A DNA stretch of 64,000 nucleotides from an uncultured Sphaerochaeta sp. (GCF_963667405.1 NZ_OY763408.1:434001-498000), one strand, 5' to 3'. Shown: positions 53,021 to 62,391, counted from the first letter of the stretch. Notes: a model not told the origin generated them from the sequence alone. A program made the numbers and translations.

Positions 53021-53693
53021 GCATGTGCTTCTCCACTTCAGTGGGGATGCGGGACTCAATGCACTTCTGGATGGCCTTGCGCCTGACGCTCTCCTGCAGG
53101 CGTCCTTTCTGAAGGTAGGCAAGCGTCTTTTCCCGATGCTTGCAATAAGCGGATGCATATCCCCACCCAAGGGCCATGACCACATAGTAGTGGTCACTCT
53201 CCACCTTGCTCCAGGCTTCGAGCACCTCATCCAAGGTGGGTGCCTCCAGAAAGTGCAGCATCAGGCTGACGATGCCCAAGCGTTGCTCATAGGGCTGTGT
53301 GCTTTTCAGCAAAGCGAGCAAAAAGGGATAGAGAAGTTCCGGATTTTTGCTGAGATGATTCAGTGAGGATGCAAGGGTATCATTGGTTGCCCAGCTTTCG
53401 TTGTAGGGGAGCAGGCGGATCAGATGGGAGAGAGCTTCTTCGGAATTGAGACGAAGCAAGCCGAAGAGTTTGTAGATGACAATCACCTCTTCATACGATG
53501 GTGCTTCGTAGCCATAGAAATCCATGAGCGCTTGCTCGCCCTCTGTTTTGGCAAGAGAACGGGCAAGCTTGGTCAGATGGGGAGTCCGCACTCCCAAAAT
53601 GGCTCGGTCGGAAACCTGGAGCTTCTGGGAGAAGGACGCATACGAAGGCTCAGCACATTCGCTGAGCCTTCGGACGAGCTGAGACTGGTTCAC
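52995..53693 (-). CDS. AlkD-like DNA alkylation repair protein
   Basis: A 232-residue all-helical HEAT-repeat protein. FGVRTPHL-like ILGVRTPHLTKLAR and WATNDTLASSL fit the AlkD family of alkylpurine glycosylases, and SDHYYVVMALGWGYASAY near the end is also typical. Some relatives lack glycosylase activity. The GTG start overlaps the stop of the glycerate kinase gene (GTGA), so it is co-translated with a metabolic gene, probably without functional meaning. Confidence 0.8.
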   Translation of the reverse strand: MNQSQLVRRLSECAEPSYASFSQKLQVSDRAILGVRTPHLTKLARSLAKTEGEQALMDFYGYEAPSYEEVIVIYKLFGLLRLNSEEALSHLIRLLPYNESWATNDTLASSLNHLSKNPELLYPFLLALLKSTQPYEQRLGIVSLMLHFLEAPTLDEVLEAWSKVESDHYYVVMALGWGYASAYCKHREKTLAYLQKGRLQESVRRKAIQKCIESRIPTEVEKHMLRALRSAP

Positions 53694-54823
53694 AGTCCCA
53701 TGCGCTTTGCAAAGCGCATCAGGTTGTCAACGGTCTTTGCCATATCCTCCGGGGCACGAGGCTTGGCCTTTTTGAAGTCGATGGCCAGGCGGTTGATCGA
53801 GAAGATGCCGCTTACTCCCTCATCGTATGCACCCTCGACATCATCAGCGATGTCGCCGACGATGGCCAGTACGGGAACATTGGCTTTCTTGGCACGCCGG
53901 GCCACACCGATGACCACCTTGCCGCGCAGTGACTGCCCGTCAATCTTTCCTTCACCGGTAAGCACAAGATCAGCCTTGGTCAGCAGTTTGTCAAAGTTGA
54001 CCGTTTCCAGAACCGTTTCGATGCCCATCTGCAGGCGTGAGCCAAAGAACGCAGCCATGCCGCCACCCATGCCACCCGCAGCTCCGCTGCCGGGGATGGA
54101 CTGCACGTCCATGTTGCAGTCGCGCTCGATGACCTTGGCGATGTGCTGCATGTTTGCATCAAGGATTTCCACCATTTCAGGGGTTGCACCCTTCTGGGGA
54201 GCAAAGATGTGGGCGGCTCCGGTGGGCCCATAGTAGGGGTTGTCGATGTCGCACATGGTGGTGATCGTCACGCTCTTGAGAGCAGGATCAAGTGCCGATG
54301 TATCGATCTTGGCAACTTTGCCCAATGTGCCGCCGGTAGGAATGAAGGACTTGCCGTCCTTGTCGTAGAATTTTACACCGCAGGCAGCTGCAGCGCCGCA
54401 GCCCCCATCATTGGTGGCGCTTCCGCCCAATCCGACGATGATGGTCTTGCAACCGCTTTTGGCTGCATCAAGGATAAGCTCGCCTACTCCGAAGGTGGTG
54501 GTCAGGTCGGGATGCATTTCATCCCCAACCAGGGGAAGTCCGGCACAGGCCGCCATCTCGATGACTGCCGTCGTCTTTTTGACTACCCCGTAAAACCCTT
54601 CCATCGGGAATGCATACGGACCTTGGACAGTGAGAGTCCTCTTCTCGCCCCCAAGTGCCTGAAGGAATGCATCAACGCTGCCTTCTCCTCCATCGGCTAC
54701 AGGAATGCTGGTGACCTCTGCTTCGGGATAGTGTTGTTTGATGGCTCTGTCCATGATTGCACAGATCTGTTCAGAACTCATGGTTCCTTTGAAGGAATCA
54801 GGGATAAGCAGGATGTTCTTCAT
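53690..54823 (-). CDS. Glycerate kinase (GarK/GlxK family)
   Basis: Phosphorylates D-glycerate with ATP, normally at O2. The 377 residues match the type I family: IPDSFKGTMSS at the start, PVADGGEGSVDAFL, VGLGGSATNDGG and LTGEGKIDGQSL. It follows a GntP-type permease, supporting uptake and use of glycerate. A G+C-rich hairpin lies between the two genes. Confidence 0.93.
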   Translation of the reverse strand: MKNILLIPDSFKGTMSSEQICAIMDRAIKQHYPEAEVTSIPVADGGEGSVDAFLQALGGEKRTLTVQGPYAFPMEGFYGVVKKTTAVIEMAACAGLPLVGDEMHPDLTTTFGVGELILDAAKSGCKTIIVGLGGSATNDGGCGAAAACGVKFYDKDGKSFIPTGGTLGKVAKIDTSALDPALKSVTITTMCDIDNPYYGPTGAAHIFAPQKGATPEMVEILDANMQHIAKVIERDCNMDVQSIPGSGAAGGMGGGMAAFFGSRLQMGIETVLETVNFDKLLTKADLVLTGEGKIDGQSLRGKVVIGVARRAKKANVPVLAIVGDIADDVEGAYDEGVSGIFSINRLAIDFKKAKPRAPEDMAKTVDNLMRFAKRMGL

Positions 54824-54845
54824 TGTAGGCTCCTCAAATATGATC

Positions 54846-54865
54846 CCGGGGGCCTGAGCCCCCGG
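54846..54865 (-). terminator. Intercistronic hairpin between the permease and glycerate kinase genes
   Basis: An 8-pair all G/C stem (CCGGGGGC with GCCCCCGG) with a CTGA loop. There is no T run in the minus direction, so it is more likely an mRNA stability element or partial pause than a full terminator. Confidence 0.55.
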
Positions 54866-54877
54866 ATTTTGTTCATA

Positions 54878-56254
54878 TTAAATCAAAATGAGGGATAAAA
54901 TCCAGATGAAAACCATACAAGCTATACCTTGCAGCAAGGTGACCATGGTCTGGGTCTTATATCCTTCCTCCGGTTTGAGTTTTCCGAAGTTGGTAACCAC
55001 CCAGAAGTAGCTGTCGTTTGCATGGGAGACGGTCATTGCACCAGCTCCGATGGCCATGACGGTGAGCACTGCTGCCATGGGGCTTGCAAGGCCGAGGGCA
55101 CTCATCATTGATGAGCTCTCTGCAATGCTTCCCATGATGCCTGCGGTAGTCGTAATGGCAACCGTAGATGATCCTTGGGCAGTCTTGAGAATGGCACTGA
55201 TGAGGAACGGGAAGAAGATTCCCACTGCAGCGAGCACCTGGGCGTTCTGCTTCATGAAGTCAACGAATCCAGCCCCTGCAATCACCTTGCCCAATACTCC
55301 GCCGGCAGCGGTGATGAAGAGAATGGGTCCGACCACTTTCAGCGTCTCGGTGGTCATGCTGTTGAACTTCTTCAGTGCGTCCTGACGAACCAGAAGAAGA
55401 ATACCAAAGAGCAAGCCGACGGTAAGTGCGATGATCGGGGTTCCGATGAACGAACTGAGGCTTGCCACTGCTCCTTGCCACTTCATTGCCGCAGAAAGTG
55501 AGCCGAGGGCCATGCAGACGATAGGAATAAGGATCGGTGCAAGGGAGAGGAACCCGTTGGGAAGCTTCCCGAAGCTCTTGAGCAGGGTATCATAGTCCAT
55601 TTCGTCTGCATCCTCGACCAGCTCCTCACCGCTCTTGATCTTCTTGCCGATATAGTTGGCGTAGAAGTACGCGATGATCAGCGAAGGGATGGAGACAAGT
55701 GTGCCGATGACAATGACCATGAACAGATTCTCTCCGATTCCCAAGGTTCCGGCTGCAGCAATCGGACCCGGGGTGGGGGGGATCAGAACGTGGCTGGTGT
55801 ACAGACCGGCAGAGAGTGCTACGGTCATGGCAACGGAACTGAATTGGGTTTTCTTGCGAAGGGCTTTGCGGATGGGATCGAGAATGACGAACCCGCTGTC
55901 ACAGAAGACGGGGATGGAAACCACCCAACCCATGATTTCCATGGCAAGCTGCGGATGCTTCTTCCCCACCAGGCGAACAACCATTTCAGCAAGCTTGAGC
56001 GCTGCCCCGGTTTTCTCCAAAATGGTACCGATGAGCGCGCCGAGAATGATGACAATGCCGATACTGCTGAATATTCCGCTGAAACCCGAGCCGATGATGC
56101 CGGGGATGTCTTTCAGGGGAAGACCCACGATAAGGGCAAGCAGAAGAGAGATGCCCATCAAGGCAAGGAACGGATGAACATTCCATTTTGAGATGGCGAC
56201 GATCATGATTGCAATGGCAATCACGAACGTGATGATCAAAGCTACTCCAGACAT
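54878..56254 (-). CDS. GntP-family permease, probably for glycerate
   Basis: A 458-residue membrane transporter with about twelve segments. PVFCDSGFVILDPIRKAL and QGSSTVAITTTAGI, with SHANDSYFWVV, are hallmarks of the GntP gluconate/organic-acid symporters. Pairing with glycerate kinase suggests D-glycerate, as for GlcP/GarP-like systems. The ATG at 56254 is next to AGGAGG. A 30-base inverted repeat overlaps the ribosome site. Confidence 0.88.
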   Translation of the reverse strand: MSGVALIITFVIAIAIMIVAISKWNVHPFLALMGISLLLALIVGLPLKDIPGIIGSGFSGIFSSIGIVIILGALIGTILEKTGAALKLAEMVVRLVGKKHPQLAMEIMGWVVSIPVFCDSGFVILDPIRKALRKKTQFSSVAMTVALSAGLYTSHVLIPPTPGPIAAAGTLGIGENLFMVIVIGTLVSIPSLIIAYFYANYIGKKIKSGEELVEDADEMDYDTLLKSFGKLPNGFLSLAPILIPIVCMALGSLSAAMKWQGAVASLSSFIGTPIIALTVGLLFGILLLVRQDALKKFNSMTTETLKVVGPILFITAAGGVLGKVIAGAGFVDFMKQNAQVLAAVGIFFPFLISAILKTAQGSSTVAITTTAGIMGSIAESSSMMSALGLASPMAAVLTVMAIGAGAMTVSHANDSYFWVVTNFGKLKPEEGYKTQTMVTLLQGIACMVFIWILSLILI

Positions 56255-56263
56255 GTCAAACCT

Positions 56264-56293
56264 CCTGTGATATTTTGTGTAGTATATCACAGG
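56264..56293. promoter_or_regulatory. Inverted repeat in the leader of the glycerate genes
   Basis: CCTGTGATAT (56264-56273) and ATATCACAGG (56284-56293) are perfect 10-base arms separated by 10 bases. The inner arm covers the AGGAGG site of the permease gene. It could be an operator or an RNA structure hiding the ribosome site. No regulator gene is adjacent. Confidence 0.6.
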
Positions 56294-56324
56294 TTTCGGA
56301 CATCACTCTCATTAATTGTTTGGG

Positions 56325-57782
56325 TCATCGCTTCCAAAAGTGTTTGGAGAAAAGAACATAGACGGTGAACAATTCAAGCCGTCCTACCAGCATCAAAAAG
56401 GAGCAGACCCATTTCAGGTACGAGGGAAGAAAAGCGAAATTTCCGGTCGGTCCCACCTCTGCAAACCCGATGCCGATGTTTCCCAAACAGAGAAATGAAG
56501 CGGCAATGCTGGTCATTATATCCGCACCACTGAGTGAGATGAGCACCGTTCCCACTACACCGGTGAGGATGTACACCCCGAAAAACGTGGCGATGGAGAT
56601 CAGAAGATCCTCACGCATGGTGGCGCTGCCGACCCGGACCTGGAAGACCCCCCTGGGATGGATGCGGTGCTTGATCTGCGCACGACCCATCTTGAACAAC
56701 GCGACGATGCGGATGACCTTCACACCGCCACCTGCAGACCCTGCGGAACCTCCGATGAAGAAGAGCAAAAACAGCATCGCCTGGGGAAAAGCCGGCCACA
56801 GCACATAGTCTGCGGTGGCAAAGCCGGTGGTGGTGAGGATGGAAGCTGTCTGGAACGCGCTGTAGCGAAGCGATTGGGCGAACGATGCATAGGTATTGGA
56901 GAAGAAGAGGTACAAGGCGGAGACAAACGCAACAAAAGCCCAAATGCCGAGATATGCCCTCAGCTCCCCATCCTTGAGCACCGATGAGATTTTTCCGCTG
57001 ATGGCCTTGTAGTAGAGCGCAAAGTTTGCTCCGCTGACCAGCATGAAAATGGTCACCACGACATCAACATAGGCACTTGAGAAGGTCCCGATCGAACTGT
57101 TCTTCACGCAAAACCCCGCTGCAGCCATGGTGGAGAAGGTGACCGTCACCGCATCATACAGGGATAGTCCCCCAAACAGGAGCAGGATGGTTTCCAATAC
57201 GGAGAAGCCGATGTAGATCGACCAGAGAATGAGGGCGGTGTTCTTGATCTTCGGAGTCAGCTTGTCTTTGGTCGGCCCGACGGATTCGGCACCCACCAAC
57301 AGCGTACCGCTTACCCCAAGGGCAGGCAGGAGTGCGACAAAGAGGACCACAATACCCATCCCTCCGAGCCAGTTGGTCTGCGATCTCCAGAAGAGAATCG
57401 ATTTCGGCAGGCTTTCTATCTCCGTCAGCACAGTGGCCCCGGTGGTGGTGAATCCGCTCATGATCTCAAAATAGGCACTGCTGTAGTTTACATAGGCATT
57501 GCTTGCCACCAACGGAATGGCGGAGAACGCAGTTGCCACTATCCAGGTAAGGGTTACCACCAGATAGCCGTCACGGGCAAGCAAGGTTTTTGATTCAGGC
57601 TTCCGTATCAGGATGAGGATGGTGCTGCAAAATGCGGCTATGGCTCCATACGCAACCAGAAACCCCCTGATTGCATCCGGTTCCTGGAAGTGGAAGGAGA
57701 GGATTGTGGGAATGCCCATCAATACGGAGAGAAAGAGGACGATGAAGGCGAGCAGACGTAGGTCAAGTTTCCAGTTGAGCAT
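56325..57782 (-). CDS. trkH: Potassium transporter membrane subunit TrkH
   Basis: The 485-residue protein forms a potassium channel-like pore from four repeats of helix-loop-helix: GFTTTGATV, TFSTMAAAGFC, TTTGFATAD and LGNIGIGFAEVG carry the selectivity-filter Gly positions. It is controlled by TrkA, encoded upstream. I prefer the ATG at 57782 with AGGAAAG; a TTG at 57797 is possible. Its start overlaps the trkA stop. Confidence 0.92.
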   Translation of the reverse strand: MLNWKLDLRLLAFIVLFLSVLMGIPTILSFHFQEPDAIRGFLVAYGAIAAFCSTILILIRKPESKTLLARDGYLVVTLTWIVATAFSAIPLVASNAYVNYSSAYFEIMSGFTTTGATVLTEIESLPKSILFWRSQTNWLGGMGIVVLFVALLPALGVSGTLLVGAESVGPTKDKLTPKIKNTALILWSIYIGFSVLETILLLFGGLSLYDAVTVTFSTMAAAGFCVKNSSIGTFSSAYVDVVVTIFMLVSGANFALYYKAISGKISSVLKDGELRAYLGIWAFVAFVSALYLFFSNTYASFAQSLRYSAFQTASILTTTGFATADYVLWPAFPQAMLFLLFFIGGSAGSAGGGVKVIRIVALFKMGRAQIKHRIHPRGVFQVRVGSATMREDLLISIATFFGVYILTGVVGTVLISLSGADIMTSIAASFLCLGNIGIGFAEVGPTGNFAFLPSYLKWVCSFLMLVGRLELFTVYVLFSKHFWKR

Positions 57783-57789
57783 GGCTTTC

Positions 57790-59172
57790 CTACCCAAAGA
57801 GTTTTTGGATCATATCCGAAGAATCACGCAGAACGGCAACCAGGACGGTATCGCCTTCTCCCAGGATGGAGTGACCACTGGGAATGCTGCAGTGTCCCGT
57901 GTTGTCGATGATGCCGGCAATGATGGCTTTCTTGCGCATATTGATGTCCTTCAGCTGCTTGTTGCAGACCTCGCACTCCTTGTTGATGATGAATTCGTAT
58001 ATCTCCAATTGGCCATTGTACAGGGAGTGGATGCTGGAGACATTCGAGCCCCTGAGATACCGCAACAGCGATTCGACGGTGGTGTCGGTGGTGGAAATGA
58101 CTACATCGATATCAAGGTAGGAGGCCATGCGCGAATAGTTGTTGTTGTTCTTGATGAGGGCCATCGAGCGTTGCACGCCGATGCGCTTTGCATAACTGGC
58201 GGTGATGATGTTGAGCTCATCATTGTCGGTAAGCGCTACAAGCAGGTCGTAGGTGCCGAGTTGCTCCTCCTGCATGACCTCCTCGTCAGTGATGTCAGCC
58301 TTGATCACCAGGATCTCCCGAAATCGCTCGGAGAAGGTTTTGCAGACTTCCTCATCCTGGTCAACGACCGTAACCTTGGATCGCATTGCCGGACTCATCC
58401 TGTTCAGGAGGGCACGGGTTATCTTGCTCGCTCCCACCAGTACCATATTGTTCGGCCGCTTCTGCAATTGTCCGACAGTCTTGAGGATATCGGTGACTTC
58501 CTCGCTGTTGGCAACGATAGCCAAGGTATCCTGCGCTTGGATGGTGGTAGTGCCGGAGGGGACGATTACCACCCCTCGCCTGTTGATGGAGGCAATGACA
58601 AACTCAGCGTCAAGCTTGGAACGCATCTCCATGACGGTGGAACCTACATAGGGACTGAATGGCTCGATATGGAAGTTATAGAGGAGCAACTTGGTATTGG
58701 AGAAGCCCAGCACATTGCCGTTGACCCCTTGCTCTATGATGTTGAAGATGGATTTGGCTGTCTCTGCATTGGGATTGACGATGTGGTCAATGCCGAGTAG
58801 CCCTTCTTTCAGACCATCGACCCCGGTATAGATGAGTGAGCGTATTGCCGCAACCGTTTTGGTGTTTGGAAACGTTGAACTGACCAGGCCACAGGAGACC
58901 AGGTTGATCTCATCGCTGTTGGTGACGGCGATGAAGGCTTCGGCATCCTCGATGCCGGCTTCCATGAGCTTTGCTATGTCCGTTCCATTGCCAAGTACGC
59001 CCAGGCAGTCGAGCTTCGACACAGCGCTCTCCACCCGTTCATGGGCACTGTCTATGACTACTACATCCTTGCCGTCGACAATCAGCTGTTTGGCCAAGCC
59101 CAGACCACGTCTGCCAGCTCCCAGGATGATGATTTTCTTACTGATACCAAGCTCCTTTCTTTCCCTGCCCAC
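57790..59172 (-). CDS. trkA: Potassium transporter regulatory subunit TrkA
   Basis: Cytoplasmic gating subunit with two RCK units. Domain 1 starts KIIILGAGRRGLGLAKQL and domain 2 NNMVLVGASKITRALL. Length is normal for duplicated TrkA. The start is uncertain: GTG at 59172 gives 460 residues but has no spaced ribosome site, while a perfect AAGGAG (59157-59152) points at an ATC codon (59145-59143) three codons before the family start at KIIIL. No ATG is available nearby. Confidence 0.9.
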   Translation of the reverse strand: MGRERKELGISKKIIILGAGRRGLGLAKQLIVDGKDVVVIDSAHERVESAVSKLDCLGVLGNGTDIAKLMEAGIEDAEAFIAVTNSDEINLVSCGLVSSTFPNTKTVAAIRSLIYTGVDGLKEGLLGIDHIVNPNAETAKSIFNIIEQGVNGNVLGFSNTKLLLYNFHIEPFSPYVGSTVMEMRSKLDAEFVIASINRRGVVIVPSGTTTIQAQDTLAIVANSEEVTDILKTVGQLQKRPNNMVLVGASKITRALLNRMSPAMRSKVTVVDQDEEVCKTFSERFREILVIKADITDEEVMQEEQLGTYDLLVALTDNDELNIITASYAKRIGVQRSMALIKNNNNYSRMASYLDIDVVISTTDTTVESLLRYLRGSNVSSIHSLYNGQLEIYEFIINKECEVCNKQLKDINMRKKAIIAGIIDNTGHCSIPSGHSILGEGDTVLVAVLRDSSDMIQKLFG

Positions 59173-59320
59173 TCTTGGCAGCCCGAAATACCGTGTGCTG
59201 CCTGTGATGATACCAGAACCTCCGGAAAAGCTGAAGACCCCTCAATTGCGGTCATTATTTGAAGACATTCACCATTATGGCAACAATATATGCATAGTCA
59301 ATGTTTTTCCCTGATGTTGG

Positions 59321-59349
59321 TTGACAAGGTTTTCCATTTCTCCTATAGT
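59321..59349 (+). promoter_or_regulatory. Near-consensus promoter of the initiator tRNA gene
   Basis: TTGACA (59321-59326) and TATAGT (59344-59349) are exactly 17 bases apart, 15 bases upstream of the mature tRNA. This is one of the strongest promoters visible in the window. Confidence 0.85.
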
Positions 59350-59364
59350 TGGTAAGAAATTCGA

Positions 59365-59437
<73 letters not shown>

Positions 59438-59451
59438 AACAGTTGGTCTGA

Positions 59452-59567
59452 AGAATGGACTGCCGATTGCACAAAGGTGCACGGCAGGACGGTGATTCCT
59501 GATTCTACCAAGCTATGGGCAACTTGTTGAGACGACAATGGTCGTACGGCGGGTTGCCTTTCCTTTT
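59452..59567 (+). ncRNA. Candidate structured RNA downstream of the initiator tRNA
   Basis: No protein is encoded here on the plus strand, yet two strong stems are present. Stem 1 (59460-59487): CTGCCG with CGGCAG, then TGCAC with GTGCA around an AAAG loop. Stem 2 (59518-59558): GGCAAC with GTTGCC enclosing ACGAC with GTCGT around AATG, followed by TTTCCTTTT, which looks like an intrinsic terminator. The region would be made in the same transcript as the tRNA. It may be a 3' trailer-derived small RNA or only a terminator structure. Confidence 0.45.
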
Positions 59568-59636
59568 GCCCAAATGCTGCGATTATGGTCTCCAGCTACT
59601 AGCCTAATTCTCACTAAATCACTATAGTACAAAACT

Positions 59637-60005
59637 ATGTACGAAGACAAACCTTTGCTTCAGATATGCTTGCCCAACCAAACCTACCTCCGTGTGTATG
59701 CCTATCCCTATCAGGATGAGGTTCGCTTGACCATCAGTTTGGAAAACGAAGAGTTTGTGTTGGCAAGTGAGAACGTGCGGCCTCTTTTCTGCCCGTTCAC
59801 TGGAAAGAGGAATTGTCGTGACGAGAGCGACACAAAGCGTCTTCTCGAGGGTATCAGCCTGAAAATCTCCAAGTCAAAAGTCTTTCCTGCCTGTTGCATA
59901 CTCAAGGGCCCGGTCCTCAGCTTGCATCTGGGATCTTCCAGCACAAGCTGGACATTTGCTTTCGATCCCCTGACCGGTCTTGCTGACACTTCGTACCATT
60001 TGTAG
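59637..60005 (+). CDS. Small orphan protein
   Basis: A 122-residue protein with no recognised domain; it has mixed charge, several Cys (CPFTGKRNC and FPACC), and no signal or membrane segment. No ribosome site precedes the ATG, but a -10-like TATAGT (59623-59628) ends 8 bases before it, so the message could be leaderless. The strong hairpins and T run just upstream separate it from the tRNA. Reality as a gene is uncertain. Confidence 0.5.
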   Translation: MYEDKPLLQICLPNQTYLRVYAYPYQDEVRLTISLENEEFVLASENVRPLFCPFTGKRNCRDESDTKRLLEGISLKISKSKVFPACCILKGPVLSLHLGSSSTSWTFAFDPLTGLADTSYHL

Positions 60006-60011
60006 GCTTAG

Positions 60012-60040
60012 TTCAAATTTTCTCCCTATCCTTGTAATAT
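60012..60040 (+). promoter_or_regulatory. Promoter of the sensor kinase operon
   Basis: TTCAAA (60012-60017) and TAATAT (60035-60040), 17 bases apart, with TSS expected near 60047, about 40 bases before the preferred ATG at 60088. Confidence 0.6.
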
Positions 60041-60087
60041 GAAAAACATCGGCTATGATGAGAGAAAACGGGGTGAAGGGGCTTTCC

Positions 60088-62388
60088 ATGGAAGGATTAC
60101 AGCGTTGTATCGGGATTTTTACCGCCAGCTTGGATGACGAATATCAGTCGACGCTTTGGCATGCCATAGAACAGGAAGCAAGAAAGCGGAATATCGGTAC
60201 CATCTCGTTCATCGGTTCCCGCCTCGGATCGCCCATTGCGAGTGAAGCTTCCTCCAATCTTGCCTACCATCTGGCCGGAAAAGAGAACATCGATGGGCTG
60301 ATCATCATCGCCTCCTCCCTGGCTTCCTATTTCACCACCGTCGACCTCAACAAGTTTTTTGCTCCCTGGTCCTCATTGCCCAGGGTCTCCATCGGCATGC
60401 GGATGCAGGGCATGAGCGATATCACCGTCGAGGGCGAAGAGGACATTGCCGTGGTGGTGGAGCATCTGATAACCGTGCATCATCGGAGCAAATTTGCCAT
60501 CCTGACCGGTCCGAAAACCCACGAAGAGTCAATCAGGCGTCTTGATGCCTGCAGCCAAGTATTGGAAACACACGGAATCGAGCTGGATGAGAGGATGGTG
60601 TTCAGCGGCACCTTCACCGATGTCTCAGGAAGGGAGACGGTGGCATCACTGGTTGAACAGGGACATGATTTTGATGCCCTGATCTGCCTCAACGACTGGA
60701 TGGCTCTCGGTGCGCTTGATGAACTGGCCAGGCGGGGCATCAAAGTGCCTGATGATGTCTCTGTGGTTGGCTATGATGGGCTGGACCCGTCACGCTATGC
60801 ACTTCCCCCACTTACCACCGTGGTGCAGCCGTTGCACGAGATGGGTGTCATTGCCGTTGATATCCTGGACCGAATCATGGCTGGTGGGGAAGAGGAGCAC
60901 ATCACGCTTCCCTGTACTACGGTCATCCGCGAATCATGCGGGTGCAATCCCCATATCAGCTACACCCCAGGTCTGCATGAGATGCCCAGCTATGCAAGCC
61001 CAAGCGAGCGGTTTGCCGTGCAGGACCTCCTGCTTCTGGTACGTCAGGGAAACTATCATCAGATGATCAGCCGGCTCAACCGTGCCCTTGATACCACCGC
61101 AGGAGAGAGCGGGTCAATGCACCGCTGGAACGAGTATCTCTCGGTGGTGGAGTACAAGTCGAGCGTGGAAAGTGACTTGAGCCCGAAAACCCTGGGGATG
61201 CTCATGGCTGCGGCACGGGCCTTGATCGGGGATAAGATCGGCCGTTTCCAAGCTGCCAAGCGCATTGCCACGGAGAACTCTTTCGATTCGCTTCGCAAAG
61301 TCAGCGCCATGCTCTCCGGAACATTCGAGCTGGATGAGTTCTTTGAGAACCTCCGCCTCAGTCTGAAGCTCTTCGGCCTGGACCACGGTTATCTTGTGCG
61401 CTTCACCCATGCAAAAGGCAAGGCACGGCTGCTGATGGCGATGGACCAAGTCTCCCCGCTGGATCAGGTTTTTGATGCAATGCATATTCTTCCGCCGTCA
61501 CTGGGTGTTGACTGGAAAGCCCAGCGTTGGGTATTGCTGCCGCTAGTCTATCTGGATGAGCCTCTGGGATATCTGCTGGTTCCGTTCAGAAAGGTGATGC
61601 CGGCCCTCTATGATGTATTGCAGGAGCAGGTTTCCAGCACGCTCAAGGGTTCTCTTTTGCTTACGCAGATCCGTGAGCATGAGAAGAACCTGGAAACCCA
61701 GGTTGCCCACCGTACCCAGGATCTGTCCAGTGAGATAAAGCGCCGGACCGAGCTGGAGAAGGAAGTCATGGAGATTTCCACCAAGACGATGGAGCGCATC
61801 GGACAGGAGTTGCATGATGACCTGTGCCAGTACCTTCTGGGGATCAGCTTGCTTGCCTCTTCGGCAAAGCAGCATCTGGAGAGCCACCAGGAAGTGAAGC
61901 CCGAGGAGCTGGAAATGATCAGCATGCATCTGAACAAGGCCATCTCCAAGGTGAAGACGATCAGCCGCGGCCTGATGCCGCTGGAACTGGAGTCGCATAG
62001 TTTTTTGGAACAGTTGGAGGCTTTGGTGGGGGACAGCTTGCGCTTGGCGAAGGTGGAGATCGACATCAATGTCGATCCCGAGCTGTGCATCTGTGATCCC
62101 ATTGTTGAGCTGAACACCTTTCGGATCATCCAGGAGGCGCTTACCAATGCGATCAAGCATTCGAAGGCGCAACACATCGAGATATCATCTTCCCACACGG
62201 TGGATGAGAAGTCCCAGAAGATTTTGGTTCTCTCAGTCAGTGATGATGGGACGGGTTTGCCCCCCAAATTGCAAAAGCAGGGCTTGGGGCTGAAAATCAT
62301 GCACAACCGTGCTTCCATGGCCAATGCCCTTCTGAAGATTGAGAGCGGTGATGAGGGCACAACGGTGCGCATCATCCTCAAGGAGTAG
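60088..62388 (+). CDS. Cytoplasmic histidine kinase with LacI-type sugar-binding sensor domain
   Basis: A 766-residue sensor kinase without any membrane segment. Residues 6-290 are a LacI/periplasmic-binding fold without helix-turn-helix: CIGIFTASLDDEYQSTLW, VSIGMRMQGM, AILTGPKTHEESIRRLDA, CLNDWMALGALDEL, VVGYDGLDPSRYALPPLTTV, ending IRESCGC. A GAF-like middle (about 395-530) and a coiled coil lead to a NarX-type kinase: His576 in GQELHDDLCQYLLGI, N box EALTNAIKHSKA, G box DDGTGLPP/GLGLKIMHNR. AAGGGG favours ATG 60088 over 60055. It should sense an intracellular sugar and phosphorylate the next gene product. Confidence 0.88.
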   Translation: MEGLQRCIGIFTASLDDEYQSTLWHAIEQEARKRNIGTISFIGSRLGSPIASEASSNLAYHLAGKENIDGLIIIASSLASYFTTVDLNKFFAPWSSLPRVSIGMRMQGMSDITVEGEEDIAVVVEHLITVHHRSKFAILTGPKTHEESIRRLDACSQVLETHGIELDERMVFSGTFTDVSGRETVASLVEQGHDFDALICLNDWMALGALDELARRGIKVPDDVSVVGYDGLDPSRYALPPLTTVVQPLHEMGVIAVDILDRIMAGGEEEHITLPCTTVIRESCGCNPHISYTPGLHEMPSYASPSERFAVQDLLLLVRQGNYHQMISRLNRALDTTAGESGSMHRWNEYLSVVEYKSSVESDLSPKTLGMLMAAARALIGDKIGRFQAAKRIATENSFDSLRKVSAMLSGTFELDEFFENLRLSLKLFGLDHGYLVRFTHAKGKARLLMAMDQVSPLDQVFDAMHILPPSLGVDWKAQRWVLLPLVYLDEPLGYLLVPFRKVMPALYDVLQEQVSSTLKGSLLLTQIREHEKNLETQVAHRTQDLSSEIKRRTELEKEVMEISTKTMERIGQELHDDLCQYLLGISLLASSAKQHLESHQEVKPEELEMISMHLNKAISKVKTISRGLMPLELESHSFLEQLEALVGDSLRLAKVEIDINVDPELCICDPIVELNTFRIIQEALTNAIKHSKAQHIEISSSHTVDEKSQKILVLSVSDDGTGLPPKLQKQGLGLKIMHNRASMANALLKIESGDEGTTVRIILKE

Positions 62389-62391
62389 TGC

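Noticed and set aside
56264..56293. CRP-type site, because of TGTGA and TCACA arms.
   Set aside because: The arms are 14 bases apart rather than the 6 of a CRP site, so a CRP assignment does not fit.
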